This document shows positions 1 through 7,362 of a stretch of 64,000 nucleotides of DNA, piece by piece (position 1 is the stretch's first letter; every line of letters begins with the position of its first letter). The stretch is from Flavihumibacter petaseus NBRC 106054 (GTDB lineage Bacteria; Bacteroidota; Bacteroidia; Chitinophagales; Chitinophagaceae). The stretch spans positions 806,001 through 870,000 of the forward strand of contig NZ_BBWV01000001.1 of NCBI RefSeq assembly GCF_000974785.1, written 5' to 3'. Under the pieces are notes generated by a model that did no database searches, was not told the DNA's origin, and worked only from the letters and a program-made list of their open reading frames with translations. A program made the position numbers and the translations under genes.

Positions 1-116
1 TCCGTGAATTCAAGGAAAAATATGCAGGAACCTGGGAAAACAAATACCTCGTGTATGAGAATGATTTTGACCTGTTGCAGTTGCCGGTGGCGTTGAACAA
101 GGTCATGCAGGGGTGA
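1..116 (+). CDS. C-terminal end of an MprF-like phosphatidylglycerol lysyltransferase (partial)
   Basis: An open frame enters from the left edge (first full codon at base 3) and stops with TGA at 114-116, giving 37 residues. The tail reads FKEKYAGTWENKYLVY followed by a short leucine- and valine-rich end. This resembles the extreme C-terminus of the DUF2156/MprF family, in which a soluble acyltransferase domain adds lysine or a related group to phosphatidylglycerol and ends with a motif of the type F-K-x-K-[YF]-x-P/G-x-W-x-x-[KR]-Y-L. Only this tail is visible, so the substrate and the membrane part cannot be judged. The family call is by motif only; the presence of a coding end is much surer than the name. 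Confidence 0.5.
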   Translation, partial: REFKEKYAGTWENKYLVYENDFDLLQLPVALNKVMQG

Positions 117-123
117 AAACGCC

Positions 124-155
124 GTTTAGTTGTTTACCTGTTTATTTGTTTAGTA
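124..155. repeat. Four-copy octamer tandem repeat GTTTANNN
   Basis: Four uninterrupted 8-base units follow one another: GTTTAGTT, GTTTACCT, GTTTATTT and GTTTAGTA. The array begins eight bases after the stop codon of the upstream gene. The same period and core recur at 33626-33657, so this is a repeat family and not a chance run. It lies between convergent genes, so a role in transcript ends is possible but not shown. Confidence 0.75.
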
Positions 156-302
156 GTTACCTCGTGCAAGACCTGGTACTGAAGTGAGCCTGAAGGCACG
201 ACTGTATTGAAACATATCCTGATTATTTTTTTTGAATGCTTGTTTGACAAATACAAAATCATCATACAAACAAATCCAACCTTTGCCCCTTTGCTCCTTA
301 GC

Positions 303-333
303 GTGCTTTGCGCGAAATAAAGGCGCGCAGCGC
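303..333. repeat. GC-rich imperfect hairpin in intergenic space
   Basis: Bases 310-314 (GCGCG) pair with 324-328 (CGCGC) around a nine-base AT-rich loop, and flanking bases extend the stem imperfectly. The surrounding text (CTTTGCTCCTTAGCGTGCTTTGCGCG and onward) resembles the degenerate 'CTTTGCG' intergenic repeats seen in many Bacteroidota. It lies between the convergent partial gene and the dehydrogenase and could act as a transcript-end structure, although no clear T-run follows. Confidence 0.3.
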
Positions 334-369
334 CACCAACACGAGCAAAATGTTCCCTGCATTCTTTTC

Positions 370-1119
370 TTACTGGGCGAGGTATCCGCCATCTACAGGA
401 TAGTAACCACCGGTCACGAATGATGCTTTACTGCTGCACAACCATAACACCAGTTCGGCAACTTCTTCAGGTGCACCCAAGCGGCCCATGGGATGCAGCG
501 ATTCAAGCTGGCGGCGCGCTTCATCAGACATTCCTTTTAGTAAAGGCGTATCGATATAACCCGGACCGACGGCGTTTATCCTGATCCCTTTGGCCGCATA
601 TTCAAGGGCGGCAGCTTTGGTAAGTCCCACAACGCCGTGTTTGGCTGCAACATATGCCGGAGACTGCCGTGTTCCCGCAGCACCAAGGATTGAAGCCATA
701 TTCACAATTGCTCCGCCACCACTTTCGAGGATCGCAGGCAACTGGTACCGCATGCCATAGAACACGCCATTCAGATTGATGTCAATGACTTTGTTCCATC
801 CGTCTACCGGGTATTCGCCGGTAAGTGCAATAGGACCGCCAATACCAGCATTGTTGACGGCGATATGCAACGCGCCGTAAGCAGATACTGCTGCGTGTAC
901 CAGCTTTTCGTGATCAGCAGCAAGCGCAGCATCTGCTTTGACAAAAATGACTTCCCTGCGGGCATTGTAAATGAGATCGTAGGTTTCCCTGCCCGATTTT
1001 TCATCAATATCGGCAAGTACTACTTTGGCTCCTGCTTCTGCAAAGAGGATGGCAATTTCCCGGCCGATGCCTGAACCGGCACCGGTGATGATAGCAACTT
1101 TGTGATAAATTGGTCCCAT
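370..1119 (-). CDS. SDR family NAD(P)-dependent oxidoreductase
   Basis: This 249-residue protein is a classical short-chain dehydrogenase/reductase, presumably cytosolic. The glycine-rich cofactor site TGAGSGIG lies at residues 12-19 and NNAG at 89-92. The catalytic triad is Ser143, Tyr156 and Lys160 in the YVAAK motif, and PGYIDTPL follows near residue 186. An Asp at the end of the second strand (ADID, about residues 36-39) usually favours NAD over NADP. The length is typical. The C-terminus VTGGYYPVDGGYLAQ matches the family's usual end. The substrate cannot be read from sequence; FabG-like and sugar or alcohol dehydrogenases all share this pattern. It starts two bases after the outer-membrane gene's stop codon, so the two are probably co-transcribed. 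Confidence 0.9.
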   Translation of the reverse strand: MGPIYHKVAIITGAGSGIGREIAILFAEAGAKVVLADIDEKSGRETYDLIYNARREVIFVKADAALAADHEKLVHAAVSAYGALHIAVNNAGIGGPIALTGEYPVDGWNKVIDINLNGVFYGMRYQLPAILESGGGAIVNMASILGAAGTRQSPAYVAAKHGVVGLTKAAALEYAAKGIRINAVGPGYIDTPLLKGMSDEARRQLESLHPMGRLGAPEEVAELVLWLCSSKASFVTGGYYPVDGGYLAQ

Positions 1120-1121
1120 GA

Positions 1122-1925
1122 TCAGAATTGAGTATTGAATCCGACAAATGTCTGGTACTTCGGTTGTCCGATACCATTGGCGAGTACGGTGAACTGCGGT
1201 TCTGCAAAAATGTTGAATACAATCTTGTTTACCTTGACCACTTTTCCTACCCCGAGGCCTACAGGTACACTGTATTCACCATTGCGCAGATTAAAGGTCC
1301 AGATACCGGTACTTCGGAGATAAGTTCCTCCACCAATCTGCCAGATAGCGAAGATCTGCGGAAAAAAAGTATTGACTTCATCGCGATCACTCTGACCAGC
1401 AAATGATGCCTGCCATTGAAGGAGTCCACCCCATTGTATAAGCCTGTTGCTGGCCATAAACGCCAAAATTGCAATACCACCCTGCCACTTCCCCGATCCA
1501 AGGTTATGCGAAGCTGTAGGCGCAGTAATGGTGGGTCCGATACCAAATTGATTTCCTGATTTGGTTGATCGGGAATAGATCCCGAAAATGTTAAAATCAC
1601 CCGTACCGGTGGTGGGCGACTTCCCAGCTTCCGAAGAAACAACAAATGGCATGCTGGCCCGGATCAAAACGCGACCCACAGGTTGTGCATACCTGACAAT
1701 CATCTGGCTCATGGAGGCATCCTCAATCCCATACAGTTTTGAAACCAGGTAAGTGTGCAGGTTCAGTGCTTTCGTACTGGCCATCGGGTTATTGGCCTTT
1801 TTGATTTCTTCATCGGAGAGTCCGGCTCCGCCCGCAGGCTTGGGAGGTTCCTGTTCCTGCGCGAACAGGGCCAGGGGTAAAACCATCAGTGCAGTCATCA
1901 GAATTCGAGCTGTCAGATAGCGCAT
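1122..1925 (-). CDS. Predicted outer-membrane beta-barrel protein, transporter-like
   Basis: Starting at the ATG at 1925 gives 267 residues beginning with a signal peptide (MRYLTARILMTALMVLPLALFAQ, then Gln-rich mature sequence). A longer frame to 1991 adds 22 residues that would spoil the signal peptide, so I prefer the shorter start. The mature part alternates glycine-rich strands and aromatic residues and ends FVGFNTQF. A terminal phenylalanine is the usual C-terminal signal of outer-membrane barrels. Overall it resembles the 'MetA pathway/neuromedin' transporter-like barrel group found in Bacteroidota and proteobacteria. The function is unknown. It lies just upstream of the SDR gene on the same strand. 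Confidence 0.7.
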   Translation of the reverse strand: MRYLTARILMTALMVLPLALFAQEQEPPKPAGGAGLSDEEIKKANNPMASTKALNLHTYLVSKLYGIEDASMSQMIVRYAQPVGRVLIRASMPFVVSSEAGKSPTTGTGDFNIFGIYSRSTKSGNQFGIGPTITAPTASHNLGSGKWQGGIAILAFMASNRLIQWGGLLQWQASFAGQSDRDEVNTFFPQIFAIWQIGGGTYLRSTGIWTFNLRNGEYSVPVGLGVGKVVKVNKIVFNIFAEPQFTVLANGIGQPKYQTFVGFNTQF

Positions 1926-2001
1926 GCGGTAAATTTTATGTGGTGGTGTATCCACATCTACCTGACAGTTCTGAAGGCGTCGTAACGCCACCCATTATCA
2001 A

Positions 2002-3135
2002 CTAGTTTGACACGGTTGTTGCTACTGCTTTTACCTGTTTACTGCGCTGGCGATCAGACAACCACTTCCTGATGGGCTGATCAAACCATTTTAACACAAC
2101 CCAGGAAAACAGGATCAGTAATAACGTGAAAACCGTTGTCACTATGACCACTTCAATTGTACCCGGATGCCGGCTGTTCAGGTAATCAGCAAAAAGCCAG
2201 ATAGCAGCATAGTGGGTCATGTAGAGCGGGTAGGAAATATCGCCGGAGAACCGGCAGATCTTTTGCCAGCGGGGAGTTAGTACGGCGCCCGCACCCAGGC
2301 ATATTATCAGGGGATTGTATACAATGGCCACGAACGGATCCACCCATTTGGTCCAGGGACCATAAGGAATAAAGAACGTAATACCCAGGAGCAGGGCAAG
2401 AATAGGAAATCCCAGGCGATTTTTTATCATCCAGTTGCTTCTGAAGATCAGTACACCTGCAAGAAATGAAAAACACAAACGTGCTGCGCCATCCCAGAAG
2501 GTTTCCCCACCCCAACCGCCTAACAGGTTACCCCTGAAAGCTGAAACTGCGCAGAGCCAGATCATCGAAATAACAGTCAATACCAATACCCACTTTCTGG
2601 GAAGTCGAACGATGACAAGGGCATACAGGATATTCGCCACATATTCCCAGAACAGCGACCATGCCGGTGCGTTCAGTCCAAACAGGTTGAAATACCGGTC
2701 AGCCATTACGGGATAAGGGATCACCAGAATCGTACTCAGAAAAACCAGCCAGATGTTATAGTCGGCCGGTGCTGTATGAAGTTGAAAAGGGTCATAGAAG
2801 TAACCCAGCAGCCCGATCACCCCACCCAAAACAACCAGTGGATGCAACCGGATCAGCCGGTTTCGGAAAAAGTTCCCGATCCCAATGGAGCCGATTCGCT
2901 TGTCATAGGCGTAGGCAATTACAAATCCGGAAAGGCAGAAAAAGAAGTCTACAGCCAGGAAGCCATGGGAAATAAAGCTGTCCTTATAATCCGGCGCCAC
3001 CACTTCCATGAAATGGAAAATGACAACGGCTATTGCTGCGACGCCTCGAAGTCCGTCGAGTATTTCGAAATGGGGACGGCTTTGGAGGGCTGAAGGCTGT
3101 ATTATTGATTGGGGTGCGGGGATGGCTTGCTGCAT
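2002..3135 (-). CDS. Acyltransferase 3 family membrane protein (OafA/YrhL type)
   Basis: This 377-residue integral membrane protein has about ten hydrophobic segments. The N-terminal region carries the family hallmarks: ILDGLRGVAAIAVVIFHF around residues 25-42, with the conserved Arg and His, then FLAVDFFFCLSGFVIAYAY. Members move an acyl group (often acetyl) from the cytoplasm onto sugars of surface polysaccharides, peptidoglycan or small molecules. The Arg/His pair typical of catalysis is present. The acceptor is not predictable from sequence. A perfect TAnnTTTG box 29 bases upstream suggests its own promoter. The neighbours do not form an obvious polysaccharide cluster. Confidence 0.9.
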   Translation of the reverse strand: MQQAIPAPQSIIQPSALQSRPHFEILDGLRGVAAIAVVIFHFMEVVAPDYKDSFISHGFLAVDFFFCLSGFVIAYAYDKRIGSIGIGNFFRNRLIRLHPLVVLGGVIGLLGYFYDPFQLHTAPADYNIWLVFLSTILVIPYPVMADRYFNLFGLNAPAWSLFWEYVANILYALVIVRLPRKWVLVLTVISMIWLCAVSAFRGNLLGGWGGETFWDGAARLCFSFLAGVLIFRSNWMIKNRLGFPILALLLGITFFIPYGPWTKWVDPFVAIVYNPLIICLGAGAVLTPRWQKICRFSGDISYPLYMTHYAAIWLFADYLNSRHPGTIEVVIVTTVFTLLLILFSWVVLKWFDQPIRKWLSDRQRSKQVKAVATTVSN

Positions 3136-3164
3136 GTGATCGTTTGCTCCGGTTCAAATTGGGG

Positions 3165-3172
3165 CAAATTTA
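3165..3172 (-). promoter_or_regulatory. -7 promoter box (TAAATTTG) of the acyltransferase gene
   Basis: Read on the minus strand this is TAAATTTG, a perfect match to the Bacteroidota -7 consensus TAnnTTTG. It ends 29 bases before the ATG at 3135. No convincing -33 TTTG is visible. Confidence 0.55.
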
Positions 3173-3247
3173 CAGGTAAACCGCCGCTACAGCTGAATCC
3201 GGATGATGCCATTCCCGCACCTTTCCCAAGTTTTTCGGGTAATGGGG

Positions 3248-3685
3248 CTATTTCTGGTTGCAGTTGAACATCCATTGTACACCGAACTGGTCGGTGCAGG
3301 AACCGAAATAATCTCCCCAGAACATTTCCTGGAGAGGCATCGTCACCTCTCCGCCTGATGAAAGTGCCGCAAACAGCTTATCCGTTTCGGCCCTGGTATC
3401 GGGTTGCAGGTTGATGTACTGGTTATTGCCAAAATTGACTTTGAATCCCATAGACTCAGGTGCGTCGGTTCCCATCAGGCTATGGCTGTTCAGGATCCTG
3501 AGTTCCACATGCATGATCAGGTCTTTGTCGCCGTCCGCCAGCGGGGGTGCGCCGGGCGCAGGCGGAATATCTTTAAACCGCATAAAGCCGTTGCCGAAAA
3601 ATTCTCCTCCAAAGACAGATTTGTAATAATTAAACGCGTCCTCCGTGTTCCGGGCAAAATTCAGGTAGGTGCTCACACTGGCCAT
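3248..3685 (-). CDS. VOC family protein, PhnB-like glyoxalase fold
   Basis: The protein is 145 residues, beginning MASVSTYLNFARNTEDAF. It has the PhnB/'3-demethylubiquinone methyltransferase-like' subgroup pattern: an N-terminal strand, then YYKSVFGGEF, a middle block with SLMGTDAP, and a C-terminal WGDYFGSCTDQFGVQWMFN. These proteins are small cytosolic VOC-fold proteins. Most are uncharacterised, and some act on metabolites or resistance substrates. The frame stays open 31 codons further upstream, but family N-termini begin at the start chosen here. A perfect -7 box at 3710-3717 sits inside the upstream extension and supports the shorter start. Confidence 0.85.
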   Translation of the reverse strand: MASVSTYLNFARNTEDAFNYYKSVFGGEFFGNGFMRFKDIPPAPGAPPLADGDKDLIMHVELRILNSHSLMGTDAPESMGFKVNFGNNQYINLQPDTRAETDKLFAALSSGGEVTMPLQEMFWGDYFGSCTDQFGVQWMFNCNQK

Positions 3686-3709
3686 AAAAAACGGTATTTG
3701 ATGATAGCC

Positions 3710-3717
3710 CAAAGCTA
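3710..3717 (-). promoter_or_regulatory. -7 promoter box (TAGCTTTG) of the VOC gene
   Basis: The minus strand reads TAGCTTTG, matching TAnnTTTG exactly, 24 bases upstream of the ATG at 3685. It rules against translation from the upstream in-frame ATG at 3778. Confidence 0.6.
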
Positions 3718-3835
3718 GCGGCTTCCGGCTGCAGGAACGGGTGGTAAACGGGACTTTGAATGGACGGTGACGCGACAAATGAAAAATCCAATTTAGCCGG
3801 TGTTCAGTGGTGGTCCGGCATTTGTTTCATGCTCC

Positions 3836-3944
3836 TAATGTTCTCCCTTCATGCTCCCTTTTTTCGCCCATCATACTCCAAAAATAACGGAAGACAATAG
3901 GAGCAAAGAGGGAGAAAAAAGGGAGCATGGAAGGAGAATTTAGT
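3836..3944. repeat. Long imperfect inverted repeat (about 45-base arms)
   Basis: The left arm runs from about 3836 to 3880 and the right arm from about 3900 to 3944. The core is 16 perfectly paired bases: CATGCTCCCTTTTTTC at 3850-3865 against its complement at 3914-3929. Flanking sequence pairs with a few mismatches, leaving a loop of about 20 bases. A GCTCC motif also repeats directly around 3830 and 3852. A transcript in either direction would fold into a long hairpin. It has no coding content and could be a MITE-like or REP-like element. Confidence 0.6.
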
Positions 3945-4053
3945 TTATAAAGATAACACACCGATCCAGGGCTGAGGATGGGGGAATCACAAACTGATCA
4001 GGAAAAATGAACTAAAAAAGAGTGGGATAATCCGTTCGAGTGTGATAGAAACT

Positions 4054-4088
4054 AAAAACACGATTCCTTTTTGGGGAACCGTGTTTTT
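4054..4088 (-). terminator. Hairpin terminator, probably serving tRNA-Ser
   Basis: AAAAACACG at 4054-4062 pairs with CGTGTTTTT at 4080-4088. Inner ATTCC and GGGGAA extend the stem. Read on the minus strand the stem ends in a T-run, so it could stop transcription leaving the tRNA gene about 130 bases upstream. The A/T-flanked stem could also work on the plus strand. Confidence 0.5.
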
Positions 4089-4157
4089 GCTTTTTTTGCT
4101 GGCGGACTTTGTCCGCTCTCAGCCACCGGGACATTTAGCATGTTACCCTGAGGGAGA

Positions 4158-4216
4158 GCCCACCTTCGATAAAGCTTCAACCGTCGCTATCGCTACGGCT
4201 GACAATGTCGGTGGGC
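4158..4216. repeat. REP-like palindromic element next to tRNA-Ser
   Basis: GCCCACC at 4158-4164 is exactly complementary to GGTGGGC at 4210-4216. Inside lies a second palindrome (CCGT and ACGG around CGCTATCGCT). The nested structure, the lack of coding potential and the position directly 3' of the tRNA suggest a dispersed repeat, but only one copy is visible in the window. Confidence 0.4.
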
Positions 4217-4221
4217 GGATG

Positions 4222-4309
4222 CGGAGAGCGCGGGATTCGAACCCGCGATACCCTTTAGAGGTATACACACTTTCCAGGCGTGCTCCTTCAACCACTCGGA
4301 CAGCTCTCC
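4222..4309 (-). tRNA. tRNA-Ser (anticodon GGA)
   Basis: Read on the minus strand the 88-base sequence begins GGAGAGCTGTCCGAGTGG and ends CGGGTTCGAATCCCG plus CGCTCTCCG. The acceptor arms GGAGAGC and GCTCTCC pair fully. The discriminator is G, as expected for serine tRNAs. The anticodon loop is CTGGAAA, with anticodon GGA reading UCC and UCU. A long variable arm (TATACCTCTAAAGGGTA) confirms the class II serine type. The T-loop TTCGAAT is intact. The 3' CCA is not encoded. It lies between ansA and the repeat-rich gap and does not overlap a gene. Confidence 0.97.
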
Positions 4310-4372
4310 GTGAACTGTTTTCCCGACCTGGTCCGATAACCCGAAACCAGGAACGGGCCGCAAATATAGGGC

Positions 4373-5473
4373 TTATCCGCCATTGGTCAATTCTCCCCGT
4401 AAAGAAGTTTCCAATAATTCCCGGATGCGCCGGGGAGAATGCTGCTGGGCAAGCAGGAACATCAGCTTGGCCAGCGCCGCTTCAAATGTCATGTCGTGGC
4501 CGCTGATCACCCCGATTTGCTTCAGTTGCATACTGGTTTCATACCTGCCCAATTCTACCGCGCCGCCATCACATTGGGTGATATCCACTACCAATACACC
4601 GCGTTTGACAGCACCTGCCAGCGCCGCGATGAACCAGGGAGCCGTTGTCGCATTGCCACTGCCAAAGGTTTCCAGGATCACCGCTTTTGTGCCGGGAGTG
4701 CCCAGAACAGCTTCTACGGTAGCGGGAGTGATTCCCGGGAAGATCTTTAAGACAGAAACCGCGGGGTCAAGGCGGGAATACACTTTCAATGCCTTCTCAG
4801 GGGCACGGAGAATGTACTCACGTTGATATTTGATGCTGATGCCTGCCTCAGCCAGCGGCGGGTAATTCATGGAATAAAATGCCTCAAATTTCTCTGCATT
4901 GTACTTCTTTGACCGGTTACCCCGGAAAAGCTGGTAGTCGAAATAAATACAGACTTCAGGAACTAATGCCTTTCCGGCTTTCCTGGCAGCTGCTATTTCC
5001 AGGGCTGTAATAATGTTTTCCTTGGCGTCGGTCCGTATTTCGCCAATGGGCAATTGTGACCCGGTAAGTACCACCGGTTTACCGAGGTTTTCCAACAGGA
5101 AACTTAGTGCGCTAGCGGTGAATGCCATCGTATCGGAGCCATGAAGGATTACAAACCCATCGTAGTTCTTATATTTTTTGCTGATAATGCCGGCGAGTTC
5201 AACCCATACTTCCGGGTGCATATTGGAAGAGTCCATAGGCGGGTTGAACGCATGCACCTCTACTTCAAATCCCAGTTTTACAATTTCAGGGATATTGTCG
5301 CGGATCTCTTTAAATCCAATTGGCTTCAGCGCCCCGGTGGCTGGGTCGATCACCATACCGACGGTACCGCCGGTATAGATGATGAGGATCCGGGTGTTAT
5401 TTCGTTTGGTTATAGTGGATCTTGACCGCGGTTGCCGCTGATCAACAGGAATACTTTTACTGCTCACGGTCAT
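4373..5473 (-). CDS. ansA: Type I L-asparaginase
   Basis: This 366-residue enzyme hydrolyses asparagine to aspartate and ammonia. The first catalytic threonine lies in IYTGGTVGM (residues 32-40). The second catalytic block HGSDTMAFTA is at 111-120, and TGSQLPIGEIRTDAKEN follows. The absence of a signal peptide and the family resemblance indicate the cytoplasmic AnsA type, although the first 25 residues are a polar extension longer than in E. coli. The ATG at 5473 lies 17 bases inside the end of tatD, so the two genes overlap and are probably translated in tandem. No later ATG precedes the catalytic motif, which fixes the start. The gene ends 63 bases from the tRNA-Ser gene. Confidence 0.93.
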   Translation of the reverse strand: MTVSSKSIPVDQRQPRSRSTITKRNNTRILIIYTGGTVGMVIDPATGALKPIGFKEIRDNIPEIVKLGFEVEVHAFNPPMDSSNMHPEVWVELAGIISKKYKNYDGFVILHGSDTMAFTASALSFLLENLGKPVVLTGSQLPIGEIRTDAKENIITALEIAAARKAGKALVPEVCIYFDYQLFRGNRSKKYNAEKFEAFYSMNYPPLAEAGISIKYQREYILRAPEKALKVYSRLDPAVSVLKIFPGITPATVEAVLGTPGTKAVILETFGSGNATTAPWFIAALAGAVKRGVLVVDITQCDGGAVELGRYETSMQLKQIGVISGHDMTFEAALAKLMFLLAQQHSPRRIRELLETSLRGELTNGG

Positions 5474-6245
5474 GTTGCTGAAGTTTAAATACAGTTCGGG
5501 CGTTCAGGGAAGTCAGGTCGGCGATTGCCTTCGTTTCCATCGCAAAAACCTCGGCGAGTTTTGCCACAATATGGGTCAGGTAGGAGCTTTCATTCCGCTT
5601 GCCACGAAACGGAACCGGGCTGAGATAGGGCGCATCCGTTTCCAATACAAGGCGTTCCGGACCTGCCTGTGACAGGATTTCTGCCAGTCCCCCATTCTTG
5701 TAGGTCACCACACCTCCGATACCAAGGTAAAACCCTGCGTCAGTAACCTGGCGGGCAAAATCAGCATCGCCGCTGAAACAATGAAAGACCCCGGACAAGT
5801 TGCCATCCTGGAGGGAGACCACCGTGTCGAGCGCTTCCCGGTTGGCGTTCCGGGAATGAATGGATACGGGAATTCCATGATGTTTTGCTAATTCAAGTTG
5901 CCGGCGGAAGGCTTCAAACTGCTGTTTTTCGAAGGTTCGGTCCCAGTAAAAATCCAGCCCGATCTCCCCAACACCGGCGAAAGGACGCCGCGAGAGCCAT
6001 TCCTCTACCAGCTGCAGTTCCGCCTGGTAATCTTCTTTTACTGAACAGGGGTGTAAACCCATCATTGCCAGGCATTTATCAGGATATTGCTGTTCCAGCC
6101 GGAGCATCGCGTCATGCTCTTCGGAGTCGATTGCGGGAAGCAATATTTCCGTCACACCGGCAGCTTCTGCCCGTTCCAGAACCTGTTCAACATCCTTGCT
6201 AAATGCGTTCACATAAAGGTGCGAATGCGTGTCAATCAGCGTCAT
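5457..6245 (-). CDS. tatD: TatD family metal-dependent hydrolase
   Basis: The protein has 262 residues from the ATG at 6245. I prefer it over the ATG six codons upstream because the family begins directly before the DTHSHLY metal motif. Further metal ligands appear in VGEIGLDFYWD, the SIHSRNA block, VFHCFSGD and ETDAPYLSP near the C-terminus. TatD proteins are amidohydrolase-fold enzymes with DNase activity (3'-5' exonuclease, implicated in DNA repair and RNA quality control), acting in the cytoplasm with two divalent metals. The gene is the first of a pair with ansA and diverges from the lipoprotein gene. Confidence 0.93.
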   Translation of the reverse strand: MTLIDTHSHLYVNAFSKDVEQVLERAEAAGVTEILLPAIDSEEHDAMLRLEQQYPDKCLAMMGLHPCSVKEDYQAELQLVEEWLSRRPFAGVGEIGLDFYWDRTFEKQQFEAFRRQLELAKHHGIPVSIHSRNANREALDTVVSLQDGNLSGVFHCFSGDADFARQVTDAGFYLGIGGVVTYKNGGLAEILSQAGPERLVLETDAPYLSPVPFRGKRNESSYLTHIVAKLAEVFAMETKAIADLTSLNARTVFKLQQHDREQ

Positions 6246-6345
6246 GGGGCCAAAGGTCAACAAAATTTATGTCAGATTTAAACGTTCTGGATGCAACCCG
6301 GTCATATTTCAGACCACCACAAATAACCACCACAACAACCAAAGT

Positions 6346-7233
6346 ATGAAAATCAACCTTTTCCATTCCAGGAACATGGCCATTATGCTGTTTTGCGGCA
6401 CACTGGCTTTCACCGCCTGTTCAAAATCAGGCAGTGAAGCGCAATCAAAGGAAATTCCGGAAGAAAACAGGGCAATGCTTGAATCTGATGCGGAGGCTGA
6501 ATTGCTGTACGATGATGTTTTCAATAACGTAATGGGCGTTAATTCCAGTGTTGCCATAGGCGGTACAGGTGTTTTTGCAGAACGCAAAAGCGATCCCAAT
6601 GCCCGTGAAATCCCATGCTTTACCCTGAGCTGGGAATTCCTGAACCAGAATGACAGCTTTCCGGTAGTCGTAACGATCGATTTCGGAACCGGATGTGAAG
6701 GTTGGGACGGCCGTGTGAGGAAAGGAAAAGTGATCACTACCTACGAGGCTCCCCTCTGGCAGGCAGGCGCGGTAGCCGAAACCACATTTGACGGATACTT
6801 TGTAAATGATATCGGTGTAGCCGGCACGCACCGCATTGAAAACCTGAGTACTGCCACCCAGCTGGCATTCCGGACAAAAGTGATCTCCGGAAAGCTGACC
6901 CGTCCTAACGGAAACTACGTGACCTGGGACCGGACGCGGGTGATCACCCAGGCAGAAGGCTGGGGAACTCCCTGGAACCCTGCAGACGATATCTACCATA
7001 TTGTCGGAAATGGCAGCGGCGCCGTTCACCGTGGAGACAAGGTAAATGAATGGACCACTACCAACATCGAACCGCTTGAAAAACGTTTCAGTTGCCGCTG
7101 GATCAGCAAGGGAAAACAGGCAATCCAACGAAATCAAGGCCCACAGGGCATTCTGGACTTCGGAAACGGGGATTGTGACGACAAGGCTACAATCACGGTA
7201 AATGGGGTATCAGTAGAAATTACTTTGAAATAA
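6346..7233 (+). CDS. Hypothetical lipoprotein
   Basis: The ATG at 6346 gives 295 residues with a basic start, a hydrophobic stretch and the lipobox LAFTAC followed by SKSGSEA. This predicts SPII cleavage and lipid attachment. The open frame extends upstream to 6229, but that part would overlap the divergent tatD start and hides the signal peptide, so I reject it. The mature protein is rich in beta-strand-like sequence (FPVVVTIDFGTGCEGWDGRVRKGKV, then repeated TxAT and TWDRTRVIT segments) and contains paired cysteines near its end. No family is recognised with confidence. A strong terminator follows. Confidence 0.85.
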   Translation: MKINLFHSRNMAIMLFCGTLAFTACSKSGSEAQSKEIPEENRAMLESDAEAELLYDDVFNNVMGVNSSVAIGGTGVFAERKSDPNAREIPCFTLSWEFLNQNDSFPVVVTIDFGTGCEGWDGRVRKGKVITTYEAPLWQAGAVAETTFDGYFVNDIGVAGTHRIENLSTATQLAFRTKVISGKLTRPNGNYVTWDRTRVITQAEGWGTPWNPADDIYHIVGNGSGAVHRGDKVNEWTTTNIEPLEKRFSCRWISKGKQAIQRNQGPQGILDFGNGDCDDKATITVNGVSVEITLK

Positions 7234-7284
7234 GAATAAAATATATACCTTTAAAACAGTTTTCATAGGGTACGGATTAAAAAC

Positions 7285-7318
7285 GGGCCAGGGTTTCTAC
7301 CCAGGCCCAACTTTTTTT
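7285..7318 (+). terminator. Rho-independent terminator after the lipoprotein gene
   Basis: GGGCCAGGG and CCCAGGCCC pair around TTTCTA (7285-7308), followed by a run of seven T (7312-7318). It lies 51 bases after the stop codon at 7233 and separates this gene from the convergent deacetylase gene. Confidence 0.85.
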
Positions 7319-7362
7319 AAGGACGTTCCCATTACACCAATCTCTCATTTATTATCATCTGT

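Larger units (their letters stand above)
3718..4221. other. Gene-free 0.5 kb gap with three inverted repeats
   Basis: No credible gene is seen here. A 154-codon frame opening at 4042 runs through the tRNA and into ansA in antisense, so I discard it. The gap holds a long imperfect inverted repeat (3836-3944), a terminator-like hairpin (4054-4088), a small GCGGAC/GTCCGC hairpin near 4103-4117 and a GCCCACC/GGTGGGC repeat (4158-4216). The density of palindromes is unusual for this otherwise compact window. Confidence 0.6.

Noticed and set aside
4042-4506. 154-codon frame running across tRNA-Ser
   Set aside because: It passes through the tRNA gene and into ansA in antisense and has no family or upstream signal.
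6445-7137. 230-codon frame antisense to the lipoprotein gene
   Set aside because: The plus-strand lipoprotein has a clear lipobox and terminator, and the antisense frame has none.
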